64,000 bases of DNA, taken from contig NZ_CP085081.1 of assembly GCF_023243115.1 (NCBI RefSeq), positions 682,001 to 746,000 on the forward strand. Direction: 5' to 3'. Source of the stretch: Sediminicoccus sp. KRV36 (lineage in GTDB: Bacteria > Pseudomonadota > Alphaproteobacteria > Acetobacterales > Acetobacteraceae). How positions within the stretch are numbered: the stretch's first letter is position 1; the number at the start of each line of letters is the position of its first letter. The position numbers were made by a program, and so were the translations under genes. Below are positions 10,078 through 19,161 of this stretch, one piece after another. Below the pieces are notes generated by a model. It made no database searches. It had not been told where the DNA came from and saw only the letters and a list, made by a program, of their open reading frames with translations.

Positions 10078-11496
10078 ATGGACCGGCACATCAATTCCAG
10101 AACCGAACCGCGTGGCGAGGCGATACCCCGCGCCATCCTGAAGCCTGCCGCCATCCTGGCCGCAGCCCTGCTGCTGTTGTGGCCGGGTTTCCTGAATGGC
10201 TATCCCATCCCCTTCGTGGACAGCATGGCCTATCTGCAGCACGGCCTGACGGGCGAGGTTCCGTGGGACAAGACGGTCGCCTATGGCCCGTTCCTCGCCT
10301 TCTTCCACCGGGGCTATAGCCTCTGGGGGCCGGTGCTGGCCCAGTCGGTGATCCTCTCTCACCTCATCTGGCTCACCCAGCGCCTCGCGCGTGGCGTGGC
10401 AACACCGGGGCTGCATCTTCTGCTTGTCGCCTTGCTCGCCCTGGGCACGGCGGCACCCTGGTTCGTCGTGCTGCTGATGCCGGATCTGTTCTGCCCGATC
10501 CTGCTGCTGTGCTTCTACCTCCTCGGCTTTGGCGAAGCGCGGCTGAGCCGGCTGGAGATGGGCTGGGTCGGGCTGCTCGCGGGCTTTGCCCTCGCCTCTC
10601 ATCTCTCGCATCTGCCGCTGGCACTGGCGATGCTCGTCCTCGTGGTGCTGATGCGCCGCCACTGGAAGCCCGGCCTGCGCTGCGTGCTGCCGGTGCTGGC
10701 CGCCATCCTGTTCCTCCTCGGCGCCAATTGGCAGGCCTTCGGGCGCGCCACGCTCTCGCCGCATGGTTCGGTCTTCCTGCTGGCCCGCATGCTGGAGGAT
10801 GGCCCCGCCGCCTGGACGCTGCGGGACCGATGCCCCGAAGCGGGCTGGTATCTCTGCGACTTCATCGCCGAATTCCCGATGGACAGCGATCGCTTCCTCT
10901 GGAACCCCGACAGCCCCGCCAATCGGGACGCCAGCGGCGCGCATCGCGACCATGGCACCGAGCGGCTCTCGCCCGAAGCGCGGGAGGTGGTGGCGGCCAC
11001 CTTGCGCGCCTATCCCTGGGCGATGGCGCGCTTTGCCCTGGCCAATGGCGTGGCGCAGCTCGGCCGGACGCGGCTGCGTGATACCTTCAGCGGCACGGAT
11101 GTCGTTGAATTCGCCGCGCGCATCCTGCGCCCCCACTTCCCGCCGCGCGAGGCGCTGGCCTTCGAGGCGAGCCTGCAGATGCGCGGTGGCCTGGATCAGC
11201 TCCCCTTCGCGTGGCAGCAACAACCGGTGCTGATCCTGGCCGGCCTGGTGCTGCTGTTCCGCTGGTGGGGCCTCGCTCGCAGCACGGATCCGCGCGATGC
11301 GCCGCGCCTTGCCCTGGTGCTCTGCGTCCTGGTCGGGATCAGCGCGAATGCCCTGGCGGCGGGCGCGCTCTCCAAGCCGCATGATCGCTACCAGGCGCGG
11401 ATCGCCTGGTTGCTGCCGCTTGGCGCACTGCTCGCCATCTGGCCGCTTCCGGCCCGGCGGGAGGAAGCTCTCAGGCCTGCACCACCACCACGGTGA
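10078..11496 (+). CDS. Polytopic inner-membrane protein, unknown function
   Basis: I do not recognise a named family. The 472-residue product begins with a short polar tail and then many hydrophobic segments (about nine to eleven), for example ILKPAAILAAALLLLWPG, LHLLLVALLALGTAAPW, VLLMPDLFCPILLLCFYLL and a C-terminal pair. A soluble loop of about 90 residues in the middle carries three Cys (RDRCPEAGWYLCDF). Such architecture is seen in glycosyltransferase-like or lipid-processing membrane proteins, but no motif proves this. An ATG at 10012 would add 22 residues but lies in the loop of the hcp hairpin, so 10078 is preferred; neither has a clear ribosome site. Its 3' end overlaps convergent pppA by 26 bp. 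Confidence 0.7.
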   Translation: MDRHINSRTEPRGEAIPRAILKPAAILAAALLLLWPGFLNGYPIPFVDSMAYLQHGLTGEVPWDKTVAYGPFLAFFHRGYSLWGPVLAQSVILSHLIWLTQRLARGVATPGLHLLLVALLALGTAAPWFVVLLMPDLFCPILLLCFYLLGFGEARLSRLEMGWVGLLAGFALASHLSHLPLALAMLVLVVLMRRHWKPGLRCVLPVLAAILFLLGANWQAFGRATLSPHGSVFLLARMLEDGPAAWTLRDRCPEAGWYLCDFIAEFPMDSDRFLWNPDSPANRDASGAHRDHGTERLSPEAREVVAATLRAYPWAMARFALANGVAQLGRTRLRDTFSGTDVVEFAARILRPHFPPREALAFEASLQMRGGLDQLPFAWQQQPVLILAGLVLLFRWWGLARSTDPRDAPRLALVLCVLVGISANALAAGALSKPHDRYQARIAWLLPLGALLAIWPLPARREEALRPAPPPR

Positions 11497-12172
11497 CATT
11501 GTCCCGCCCGCCGGCCAGCACGGCGCGCTCCACCAGCTCGGCCGCCGCCGCACCCTGCGCGAGGTGGGCCGCGATCTCAGCCTCGGGCAGTTCCTTGAAG
11601 ACGCCATCGCTGCACAGCATGAAGCGGTCACCGGGGTGCAGCCTGTCCGCCACCTTGTCCAGTTCCAGCTCGCCCTCTGCGCCGATGGCGCGGGTGATGA
11701 CATTGGCCTGGGGGTGGGCCTCGGCTTCCTCGGCGCTGAGCGTGCCGGCATCCACCAATTCCTGCACGAGGCTGTGGTCATGCGTCACGCGGTGCAGGGT
11801 GCCCGCGCGCAGCAGGTAGATGCGGCTATCGCCCGCCCAGAGTGCCGCAAAATGCGCGCCACGGATCAGCAGCACCACGATGGTGGAGGCGATCACACCG
11901 CCGCGCCCGCGTGCCATCGCCCTGGCCTGCAATTCGGCATGCACCGCCGCCAGCCGCAGCCGCACCTGCGCCAGCATTTCAGCGGCTGAAAGCCCGGGCG
12001 GAATGCTGCCCAGGGCCTCGGCGATGGCGGTGCTGGCAACATCGCCCGAGCCATGCCCCCCCGCGCCATCGGCCACCGCCCAGAGCCCGAGATCGGGGCG
12101 GTCCACCAGATTATCCTCGTTGCGCGGCCTGACCGCCCCGGGATGGGTGGCGGAGTTGGAGGCGGGGCTCAT
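11471..12172 (-). CDS. pppA: PppA-type PP2C protein phosphatase of the T6SS
   Basis: 233 residues forming a complete bacterial PP2C domain. Metal-binding and catalytic motifs in order are HPGAVRPRNEDN (residues 9-20), LWAVADGAGGHGSGDVAS, an internal LWAGDSRIYLLR, LCSDGVFKELP and GGRDNVTVVVV at the end. In known T6SS threonine-phosphorylation pathways PppA removes the phosphate placed by PpkA/TagE and so turns assembly down. It is the last gene of block 2 and overlaps tagF by 4 bp (ATGA). No partner kinase is visible in this window. Cytoplasmic. Confidence 0.9.
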   Translation of the reverse strand: MSPASNSATHPGAVRPRNEDNLVDRPDLGLWAVADGAGGHGSGDVASTAIAEALGSIPPGLSAAEMLAQVRLRLAAVHAELQARAMARGRGGVIASTIVVLLIRGAHFAALWAGDSRIYLLRAGTLHRVTHDHSLVQELVDAGTLSAEEAEAHPQANVITRAIGAEGELELDKVADRLHPGDRFMLCSDGVFKELPEAEIAAHLAQGAAAAELVERAVLAGGRDNVTVVVVQA

Positions 12173-12699
12173 GCTTCGGGGCTTTCCAGCAAGCGCACGA
12201 AATCGGGCGGCGGCGGCATGGCGCGCGGCGGCAGGCCGGTGGCCCAGAAGACGCTGCGGCCATCCAGCGTCGCATCCGGATCATCGGGTGGCGGCAGGGG
12301 CAGGGCGGCGGCCAGGCCATCGGCGTCCAGCGTGCCGGCGCGGCCGGCCTCTGCGGCTTCCTCCAGCGCGTCATACCAGGTGGCGGGCGGCGGGATGGCG
12401 GCGGCGGGCAAGACGGCCGCCAGCGTGATCGGGAAGCGCCGCCCGACCGTATCGGCCGAGGTGGCGACGACACCCACCGCCGCATCCGGGCCACAGACGC
12501 CGGGCGCCAGGCGGAAGCGCCAGATCGGCGCTGCCTCCCAGGCCGCGTCCCAATCCTCGCCCAGGGCGGCACGGGAAGCGGCGATCCCCTCGCTCAGCCA
12601 GGCATCCCAGGGGGTCACGAAGCTGCGCGGCAAGGCGCGGCGGACGAAATCCCCGTGGGCGGGAAGCTTGCCGAACAAACCGGTGCGCTGCTCCGTCAT
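12169..12699 (-). CDS. tagF: TagF (ImpM/SciT-like) T6SS regulator
   Basis: The 176-residue product opens with the family signature GLFGKLPAHGDFVRRALP (residues 7-24), then WDAWLSEGIAASR and a core strand RRFPITLAAVLP. TagF is a post-translational repressor of T6SS assembly and in some bacteria is fused to PppA; here the two are separate genes that overlap by 4 bp, a likely operonic counterpart of that fusion. The start is 2 bp after the tssM stop codon. Cytoplasmic. Confidence 0.92.
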   Translation of the reverse strand: MTEQRTGLFGKLPAHGDFVRRALPRSFVTPWDAWLSEGIAASRAALGEDWDAAWEAAPIWRFRLAPGVCGPDAAVGVVATSADTVGRRFPITLAAVLPAAAIPPPATWYDALEEAAEAGRAGTLDADGLAAALPLPPPDDPDATLDGRSVFWATGLPPRAMPPPPDFVRLLESPEA

Positions 12700-12701
12700 C
12701 G

Positions 12702-15700
12702 CTAATTCGCAGGGGGGGCGAAGGTGGGGCAGCGGAACTCCAGCATGTCGCGCAGCGCGAAGGGATTCACGCTGCTGGCGGCCTGCAGGACGAATTCCGC
12801 CCGACGATCCCCCCGCTCGACCATCAGGCGGAAGCGATCCGGCTGCGGCGTTGCGGTCAGCCGGTGCAGAAACACCAGCTTGAGCGTGGACCAGGCGCCG
12901 TCATAAGCGAGATCGCCCATGCTGGATGCCGGATCGAAGGTGAGGGTGATGGGGTGCAGGGCCGGGAATTGCAGGTCGATTGGCCGCCCGCCGCCGCCCA
13001 CCGGCAAGGCCACCCGCGCGCCCGAGGCTTCGAGCGTGGCGCCGGTGGTGCCGGCGGAAAGCCCGGCCGGCAGCAGCTGGAAGCGGAAGCCATTGGCGAC
13101 GCCGGCGGGGAAGAAGGCCTCGCGGATGGCCTGGGCGCGCTGGAACTGCGCGAGATCCGCCGCCGAAACGGGGGGCGGCAGTCCATCCGTCGCCACCGGC
13201 CGCCAGGGCCGCTGGGTGGTGTCCGTATAGGCGCGCAGATTTTGCGTGAAGAAGCTGTCGAACACGCCGCCCGGCGCGAATAGCCGGATGAAGTCATCCA
13301 CCGGCATGTCGGGCGCGTTGACCTGGCGGCGGAAGGGGAAGCGTGTCTCGATGCCGCGGCAGAGATTGACCAGGGCGCCGCCGCCACCGCCACCGCCACC
13401 GCCCGCAGCGGCCGCGATGGCCGCCTGCGCCCCACCGGAACGCGCGCGGCCGGTGGATTGCGAAATCGCCGTCAGCCAGCCGCGCAGCGGGTCAGGCTGG
13501 CGCTGCGCCTCGGAGAGCAGCCGCTGCCCGGGATCCAGGCCCGGGCTGGGCGGCAGCACGGTTCCGGGTGGCGAATTGGCAAGGCGCGCGACCTGCACGT
13601 AAAGGTCGTTCAGGATGGCGAGGACGCCGTCAATCGGCGCGCCAGCCGCCTCGCGCAGCGGCGCGAAGCGGGTCTCGACCACCTGGGCGACCGGGGCCGC
13701 GCCCGAACCCCCCAGGGCCGTGCCCACCGCGGCCGCGACCCGGCTGGCCGTGGCCCCCGCCGCAGCCTGGGCCGCTTGCGCCACGGCCCCGGCGGCAGCA
13801 CCTGCCGCGGCACCACCGGGCGCTTCCGGCGCCGTTCCGGGCGAGACCTGGCGCGCGATGCTGCGCAGCAGATCCTTCATGGGGCTGTTGGGCGCGCCGA
13901 GCAGATTGAGGCCCTCGGCCGCCGCGTTCAGGCTGGGGAAGGCGGGCAGCACCAGATCCGCGATCATCGCCTCCCAGGCGCGCACATAATCGGCGGCGTA
14001 GAGGGCCAGCACATCCGCCTCCATCCGGCGCGGATCGGCGGCACCGGCGGTGGCGGCCTCGGGGCCGAGCACCCAGCTTTCGCTGGCCGCTTCCAGCGCC
14101 GCCTGGCTGAGGCGCGGCAGGACGGCGCGATGCAGGCCTTCCACGGTGAACAGGCCGGGCACGCCCTCGGTCATCGGCCGGCCGCTGGCGCGGGCGAAAT
14201 AGCGCTGCCCGGCGGCACCCAGCGGCTGGCCCGGCGTCCAGGCGGGCACATTCTCGGCGAGCGGACGCAGGCGGGCATAGACGCGCTGCGCCATGGGCAG
14301 GCGTGAGAAGACGCGCCGCGCCTGGTCCACCAGCGCGCCATCCAGCGGATAGGTGGCCAGGGTGCCGGTCATCATCGCATCCAGGTGGCGGGCCAGGGCC
14401 TCGCGCCCCGGCTGGTTCACCGCACCGGGGAAGGCCTGCTGCCAATCCAGCGCGAACCACTCGCGCACCAAAGCGCGGTCCAGCGGGCCCTGCTTGCCCA
14501 GCATGAGATAGACGCGCACCGCCTCATAGAGGAAATCCGGCCGCTGAATGCCCTCGCGGATCTGGGTTTCCAGCCGCGAGAGCAGGCGCGGCAGCAGCAC
14601 GCGGTCCAGCGCGCGGCGATAGGCGCCCTCGGCGCCCGAGGTCAGCATCTCCTCCTGGCTCAGGCCGAAGCCAGGGCCGCTGCCGGCGGCGGCGGGCGGC
14701 AGGGCGCGATTGGTCTCCAGATAGGCCAGCACGCCAGCGAGATCGGGCGATTGCACGCGGGCCAGCGGCGCCCCCGCGCCGGCCTGCTCGGCCGCCGTGA
14801 CGGCCGCGGCAAGCCGGGCCTCGCGCGCGGCTTCCGTGCCGGAGGACATCCAGCCCCAGATGCCGCCACCCAGCACCAGCAGCAGCGCCGCGGCCCAGGA
14901 GCCGATCTGGATCATGCGGCGGCGCGATTCCAGCCCTCGGTCATTGGCGGCGAGGCGGGCTTCGTTGAACACCACGTCACGCAGCTGGCGGCCGATGAAA
15001 TAGGCGCGGCCCTTCTGGCCCATGGCGGCCGCCGGGCGCGCCGGATCCAGCCCGAAGGAGCGCGAGAGCGCACCCGCCAGGCGATCCAGCGGCGTCCCCT
15101 CCTGCGTGCCGGAGGTGAAATAGACGCCGCGCAGGAAGGGGGCGGGGTCGAGCTTGGAGCCACCAAAGGCCGATTGCAGAAACGCCTGCAACGGCGCTTC
15201 CAGCGAGGCGAATTGCGTCGGGAAGCCCGCGATCATCGCGCGCTGCGAGGGGCCGCGCTCATTTTGCAGCCGCTCGATCTGCCGTGCCATCAGGCGTTCG
15301 GAAAGGGCCGCGAACTCGGCCGGAAACTGCGTGACGGCGCCTTCGGGCGGCGTCTGGGGCGGGAAGGTGAAGCCCCAGACCTGCTGGCGCTGATCCTTGT
15401 CCAGATCGTCGAAGAACTCGATGAAGCCGGGCAGCAGGTCGCTCTTGGTGACCATGAAATAGACCGGCAGGCGCTGGCCCAGCCGGGTTTCCAGCTCGCG
15501 GATGCGGCGACGGACGCTGCGGGCGTGGGATTCGCGCTGGGTGGCGTCGAGCCGCGCCAGCATGTCCATGCCAAAGGCCACCAGCACGCCGTTCAGGGGC
15601 TGGCGCGGGCGGTTCTTCTTCAGCAGGTCGAGGAAGCGTTCCCAGCCGGCCTTGTCGGCATCGGCGTCGCTGTCCTGCGTGGTGTAGCGGCCGGCCGTGT

Positions 15701-16208
15701 CGATCAGCACGGCGCGCTCGGTCAGCCACCAATCGCAGAAGCGCGTGCCGCCCACACCACCGACGCGGCCCTCGGCCAGCGGGAATTCCAGGCCGGAATT
15801 GAGCAGCGCCGTGGTCTTGCCCGAGCCGGGTGGGCCGATGATGGCATACCAGGGCAGGTCATACAGATAACCGCCCTTGCCGCCGGTGGCGTTCTTCAGC
15901 TTGCCCAACGCGTCGGTCAGCTTGGCGCGAAGCTCGGCCTCCTCCTCGGCGGCCGCCTCGTCCTTCTTCGCCTTTGGATCAGGGGCGGCGGCGGCTTCGA
16001 GCAGGCCCGCGTCGCGCTTGTCCCGCCCGCGGCCGATCATGAAGGTCACACCCGCCCAGATCAGCACGAGCACCAGCCCGAGCAGGCCGCGCAGCCAGAG
16101 CGCCTCGAAGGCCTCGCCCAGCAGCGGCGCGAAGATCCAGATGACCACGTCGAGCAGCAACACGCCGGCCAGGGCGGCCAGCGCCGGGATGGAGAGAAAA
16201 GCGCGCAT
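12702..16208 (-). CDS. tssM: TssM (IcmF), T6SS inner-membrane complex protein
   Basis: A 1168-residue IcmF family protein. Two N-terminal membrane helices (about 5-30 and 40-58) precede a cytoplasmic GTPase-like domain with an intact Walker A GPPGSGKT (125-132) and DTAG-like switch (VLIDTAGRYTTQD). A third helix (LLLVLGGGIWGWM, about 440-455) leads to a long periplasmic part ending in the TssM C-terminal beta domain. Its length is standard. Nine consecutive glycine codons lie at 13377-13403 in the periplasmic region, preceded by alanine-rich sequence. The start codon overlaps the tssL stop by one base (TGATG), so the two partners are coupled. Confidence 0.95.
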   Translation of the reverse strand: MRAFLSIPALAALAGVLLLDVVIWIFAPLLGEAFEALWLRGLLGLVLVLIWAGVTFMIGRGRDKRDAGLLEAAAAPDPKAKKDEAAAEEEAELRAKLTDALGKLKNATGGKGGYLYDLPWYAIIGPPGSGKTTALLNSGLEFPLAEGRVGGVGGTRFCDWWLTERAVLIDTAGRYTTQDSDADADKAGWERFLDLLKKNRPRQPLNGVLVAFGMDMLARLDATQRESHARSVRRRIRELETRLGQRLPVYFMVTKSDLLPGFIEFFDDLDKDQRQQVWGFTFPPQTPPEGAVTQFPAEFAALSERLMARQIERLQNERGPSQRAMIAGFPTQFASLEAPLQAFLQSAFGGSKLDPAPFLRGVYFTSGTQEGTPLDRLAGALSRSFGLDPARPAAAMGQKGRAYFIGRQLRDVVFNEARLAANDRGLESRRRMIQIGSWAAALLLVLGGGIWGWMSSGTEAAREARLAAAVTAAEQAGAGAPLARVQSPDLAGVLAYLETNRALPPAAAGSGPGFGLSQEEMLTSGAEGAYRRALDRVLLPRLLSRLETQIREGIQRPDFLYEAVRVYLMLGKQGPLDRALVREWFALDWQQAFPGAVNQPGREALARHLDAMMTGTLATYPLDGALVDQARRVFSRLPMAQRVYARLRPLAENVPAWTPGQPLGAAGQRYFARASGRPMTEGVPGLFTVEGLHRAVLPRLSQAALEAASESWVLGPEAATAGAADPRRMEADVLALYAADYVRAWEAMIADLVLPAFPSLNAAAEGLNLLGAPNSPMKDLLRSIARQVSPGTAPEAPGGAAAGAAAGAVAQAAQAAAGATASRVAAAVGTALGGSGAAPVAQVVETRFAPLREAAGAPIDGVLAILNDLYVQVARLANSPPGTVLPPSPGLDPGQRLLSEAQRQPDPLRGWLTAISQSTGRARSGGAQAAIAAAAGGGGGGGGGALVNLCRGIETRFPFRRQVNAPDMPVDDFIRLFAPGGVFDSFFTQNLRAYTDTTQRPWRPVATDGLPPPVSAADLAQFQRAQAIREAFFPAGVANGFRFQLLPAGLSAGTTGATLEASGARVALPVGGGGRPIDLQFPALHPITLTFDPASSMGDLAYDGAWSTLKLVFLHRLTATPQPDRFRLMVERGDRRAEFVLQAASSVNPFALRDMLEFRCPTFAPPAN
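13377..13403 (-). repeat. Glycine-codon run (GGT/GGC)9 in tssM
   Basis: Nine consecutive Gly codons, alternating GGC and GGT for most of the run, follow a stretch of alanine codons in the periplasmic part of TssM. In-frame microsatellites of this sort can change length by slippage without breaking the frame. Probably a flexible linker. Confidence 0.8.
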
Positions 16209-17581
16209 CAGCGGGCCCCCCGCAACAGAATGACTTCGATGCGCCTATTCTCCTCACGGCCTTCGGCCGTGGTGTTGGGCGCCAGCGGCTCGGTATCGCC
16301 ACGGCCCTCCGCCACGAAGCGGGCGGGCGTGCCATTCGCCGCGACGATCACGGCCATCGCCTCCTGCGCGCGCGCCAGCGAGAGCGCGAAATTCGACGGG
16401 AAGCGCACCGTGCGGATCGGCTGGTTGTCGGAATGGCCCTGCACCTGCACGCGGCCTGGCTCTTCCTTAAGGCCTTCGCCGATGCGGCGCAGGATATCCT
16501 GGAAGCGTGGATCGAGCGCGGCCGAGCCCGAGGGGAACATGCCACGATTCTTGATGCGCACCAGCAGGCGTTGCTGGTCCCCCTCCACCGTCACCAGGCC
16601 CTGGGCGATCTCGGGTGCCAGGAAGCGGCGCAGCGTGGCCAGCGCATCGGGCCGCGGTGTCGCGCTGGGCGGCGGCGGCGGTGGCGGCGCGGGCGGGACG
16701 GGCGGGGCGGAGCGGTCAATACTCGGCAGCGCGCCGGGCGGCAGCGCCGCCATGCGCTGATACAGCCCATCGGCATTGGCACCGAGGCCGTTGGACAGCC
16801 AATACCAGCCGCCCCCCAGCAGCGCCGCCGCCAGCGCGAAGGCGACCCAGCCCGGCACCGCCCTGCTCTGCCCGCGATGCGGCGCATCCACGCCACGCCA
16901 GCGAGGCGAGAGTTCGCGCTCCCAATTCCCGCGCAGTTGCGTGAGCAGTTGGTAGAGCCCCTCCCGCACGCGATCCAGCTCGGCCACCCCACGCGGCATC
17001 AGGCGATACTTGCCCTGCAAGCCGAGCGCGAGCGCCATGTAGGTGACTTCCAGCGCACCCTTGTAGCGGCCCGGATCCTTGCTCATGCCCGCCAGCAGAT
17101 CAAAGACGCGCTCGCCCGAGCGGGTTTCCTGATGGAAGGTCGAGACCAGGGATTTCTGCGCCCAGGCGGATTGCGCGCCCCAGGGCGTGCTGAGCACGAC
17201 ATCATCCAGCGCGGCCGAAATCACGTAATGCGCGGCGCGGATTTCCTCCGCGGTGGCGCCGATGGCGCGGGCATCGCCCTCGAAGGCGCGCAGCGCCGCC
17301 AGGGCGCGCTCGCGCAATTCCTCGACCGGCGGCTGCCCCGCCACGCCGGCATTGGCCAGCCGTGCGAGGATTTGCAGCAAGGGAGAGGCAGCGGCGGCCA
17401 GCGGCCCGACGCCGATCTTGGGCAAGGCTTCCGCCTCCCCCGCGAGGCGCGGCGCGGCACCGGCGCCCGGTGGGGCCATGGGGGCCGGCTGCACCGGCAC
17501 TTGTGCCACCGGACGCGGTGCACCGCGTCCGACCACCGTGCGTTCCGAGTCATCGGGTTCGCCGAAGGGATTGTCGCTCAT
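16208..17581 (-). CDS. tssL: TssL (DotU) with C-terminal OmpA peptidoglycan-binding domain
   Basis: 457 residues in three parts. The N-terminal 70 residues are Pro-rich and probably disordered. The DotU domain (about 75-235) includes YVISAALDDVVLSTPWG and the family ending. One membrane helix spans about 243-262 (VAFALAAALLGGGWYWL). A polyproline linker (about 290-305) connects to an OmpA-like domain (about 340-455) with FPSGSAALDP, GHSDNQPI and a terminal ENRRIEVILL, which should grip peptidoglycan. Extended TssL proteins of this kind are known where an anchoring function is needed. It couples with tssM; a structured 220-bp gap separates it from tssK. Confidence 0.95.
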   Translation of the reverse strand: MSDNPFGEPDDSERTVVGRGAPRPVAQVPVQPAPMAPPGAGAAPRLAGEAEALPKIGVGPLAAAASPLLQILARLANAGVAGQPPVEELRERALAALRAFEGDARAIGATAEEIRAAHYVISAALDDVVLSTPWGAQSAWAQKSLVSTFHQETRSGERVFDLLAGMSKDPGRYKGALEVTYMALALGLQGKYRLMPRGVAELDRVREGLYQLLTQLRGNWERELSPRWRGVDAPHRGQSRAVPGWVAFALAAALLGGGWYWLSNGLGANADGLYQRMAALPPGALPSIDRSAPPVPPAPPPPPPPSATPRPDALATLRRFLAPEIAQGLVTVEGDQQRLLVRIKNRGMFPSGSAALDPRFQDILRRIGEGLKEEPGRVQVQGHSDNQPIRTVRFPSNFALSLARAQEAMAVIVAANGTPARFVAEGRGDTEPLAPNTTAEGREENRRIEVILLRGAR

Positions 17582-17623
17582 GTTGTTTGGCCCTCAAACG
17601 CCAGGCGCTGTCGGCTTGGCTTG

Positions 17624-17717
17624 GCGAAGCTCGCGCTTCGCGGCTCGCCTGTTCGGCGCGCAGACTCGGTTCTTGTGGCCGCGGGTGTTGAGCGGCTTCG
17701 CTGCGGCAAGCCGAAGC
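17624..17717. repeat. Inverted-repeat element between tssK and tssL
   Basis: Two hairpins occur in the 220-bp gap (17582-17801): GCGAAGC-TCGC-GCTTCGC at 17624-17641 (7-bp stem, 4-nt loop), and GCTTCG...CGAAGC at 17695-17717 (6-bp stem, 11-nt loop). Both use the same GCTTCG/CGAAGC core, so the element looks like a REP-type pair. All other junctions of this operon from tssM to pppA are a few bases at most. Confidence 0.65.
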
Positions 17718-17801
17718 TGTCCGGCCCCGCATGCCGGCTTGCTGCGCTCGGGGAGGCGACGCGGGCGCCAGGCGTCGGAGTGTGGAAGCTTGCCGCCCCG
17801 C

Positions 17802-19139
17802 TCATGCGCGGATCGCCCAGAGGCTGAGGCGAAGATTGGGGAAATCGCCCGAGACATGCAGCGCGAAGCCGCCGGAGCTTTGCATCTGCTGCCAATGCGG
17901 GCTGCCGCGATCCAGTTCGAAATAGACCGCCCCCGCATGGAAGGGGATTTGCCGCGGCGCCACCGGCATGGGCCGCACGATGATGCCGGGCAGCGCCACA
18001 TTCACCAGCTCGCGGATGTGCTCCACCGCGCCGATCTTCACCTGGTTGGGGAATTGCCGGCGGATCGTCTCGCCCGGCATGTCGGCCATCACGGTGAGCA
18101 CGAATTGGCTGGCGCGCAGCAGGTTGCGGTCCAGGATGGGGCCGACGCGCACGCCATGGCTGCGCTCCTGCAGGGGGATCTCCACCGCGTTGGTTTCCAG
18201 CACGGCGGAGAGGCTGCGCCGCAGATCGGCGATGACGGGCGCGAAGCTGCGCTGCAGATCATCATGCCGGTAGGCGGGATAGGTGCTGGCCTTCTTATCG
18301 GGCGCGGTGAAGGTGGCGAGTTCGCCGGCCAGTTGCACCAGCGCGCAGAACAGCGTCTCGGGATGCACATTCCCCGCATCGCCATAATGCGCCAGCAGCG
18401 GCAGGCAGCGATTGACGGTTTGCAGCAGCAGGAAATCCGCGACCTCGGCCACGCCGCGCGCACCGGGCTGGGAAAGCCTGGCGCCCAGCGCCTCGGCCCG
18501 CTGGCCCAGCATGCCGACCAGTTCGCCCAGGATATTGGCGAGCGGCGAGACGGCGGAGACACGCAGGCAGGGCGGGATGTAGCGATCATCAATCACCACG
18601 CGGCGATCCGCCTGGACTTCCACCACGCGCGCGAGGCCGAGGCAGGTGAAGCCCGCGCGCTCCTCGCTTTCCAGCATGTAGCGCAGGCGCGGGCGGCCGA
18701 TGGCGAGTTCGGCCGGCAGCGTCGCATCCGAATGCGTGTCATAGGCTTCGAAGGCGTGCAGGCCGAAGCGCGCGGCGGCCCCCTCCGGCCCATCCGTCGC
18801 GGTGACTTCGGCAGAGCCCGGCTGGCGGACGGGCAGGGCCAGATAGACGATCTGGTTGCGCGTGCCCTCGATCAGGTCCAGCGGCGTGGGCTGGTCCGCC
18901 GTGCCGGGGATGGCGAAGGGCGTGCCATCCTCCAGGATGCCGGCGATGCTGGAGAGCGCGAATTTGCCGGCCGCCAGCAGATCCCGGTCGAGCGCGATAT
19001 CCGTCACCCCCCAGGGATGCGGGCGCAGCGGGGCCGAGCGCGCCTGTAGCAGGTGCTCGAAATACCGGTCCTGCTGCTGGTAGTGCTGCGCGCGGAGGAA
19101 CATTCCCTCCTGCCAGACGACCTTGTCATTCCATGCCAT
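17802..19139 (-). CDS. tssK: TssK, T6SS baseplate-membrane complex connector
   Basis: 445 residues from the ATG at 19139 (MAWNDKVVWQEGMFLRAQHY), a near-universal TssK opening; 31 further upstream codons are open but unlike the family. Other hallmarks are FEHLLQARSAPLRPHPWG, LLLQTVNRCLPLLAHY and the C-terminal PRQIPFHAGAVYFELDRGS. TssK trimers join the baseplate wedges to the TssL/TssM complex. The gene starts 22 bp after tagH ends, and the preceding AGGGAA is a plausible ribosome site. Cytoplasmic. Confidence 0.95.
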   Translation of the reverse strand: MAWNDKVVWQEGMFLRAQHYQQQDRYFEHLLQARSAPLRPHPWGVTDIALDRDLLAAGKFALSSIAGILEDGTPFAIPGTADQPTPLDLIEGTRNQIVYLALPVRQPGSAEVTATDGPEGAAARFGLHAFEAYDTHSDATLPAELAIGRPRLRYMLESEERAGFTCLGLARVVEVQADRRVVIDDRYIPPCLRVSAVSPLANILGELVGMLGQRAEALGARLSQPGARGVAEVADFLLLQTVNRCLPLLAHYGDAGNVHPETLFCALVQLAGELATFTAPDKKASTYPAYRHDDLQRSFAPVIADLRRSLSAVLETNAVEIPLQERSHGVRVGPILDRNLLRASQFVLTVMADMPGETIRRQFPNQVKIGAVEHIRELVNVALPGIIVRPMPVAPRQIPFHAGAVYFELDRGSPHWQQMQSSGGFALHVSGDFPNLRLSLWAIRA

Positions 19140-19161
19140 CGAGCCTGGTGTTCCCTGAAAT

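Noticed and set aside
14385..16760. 791-codon open frame opposite tssM/tssL
   Set aside because: Antisense shadow; overlaps two well-supported genes and has no recognisable domain.
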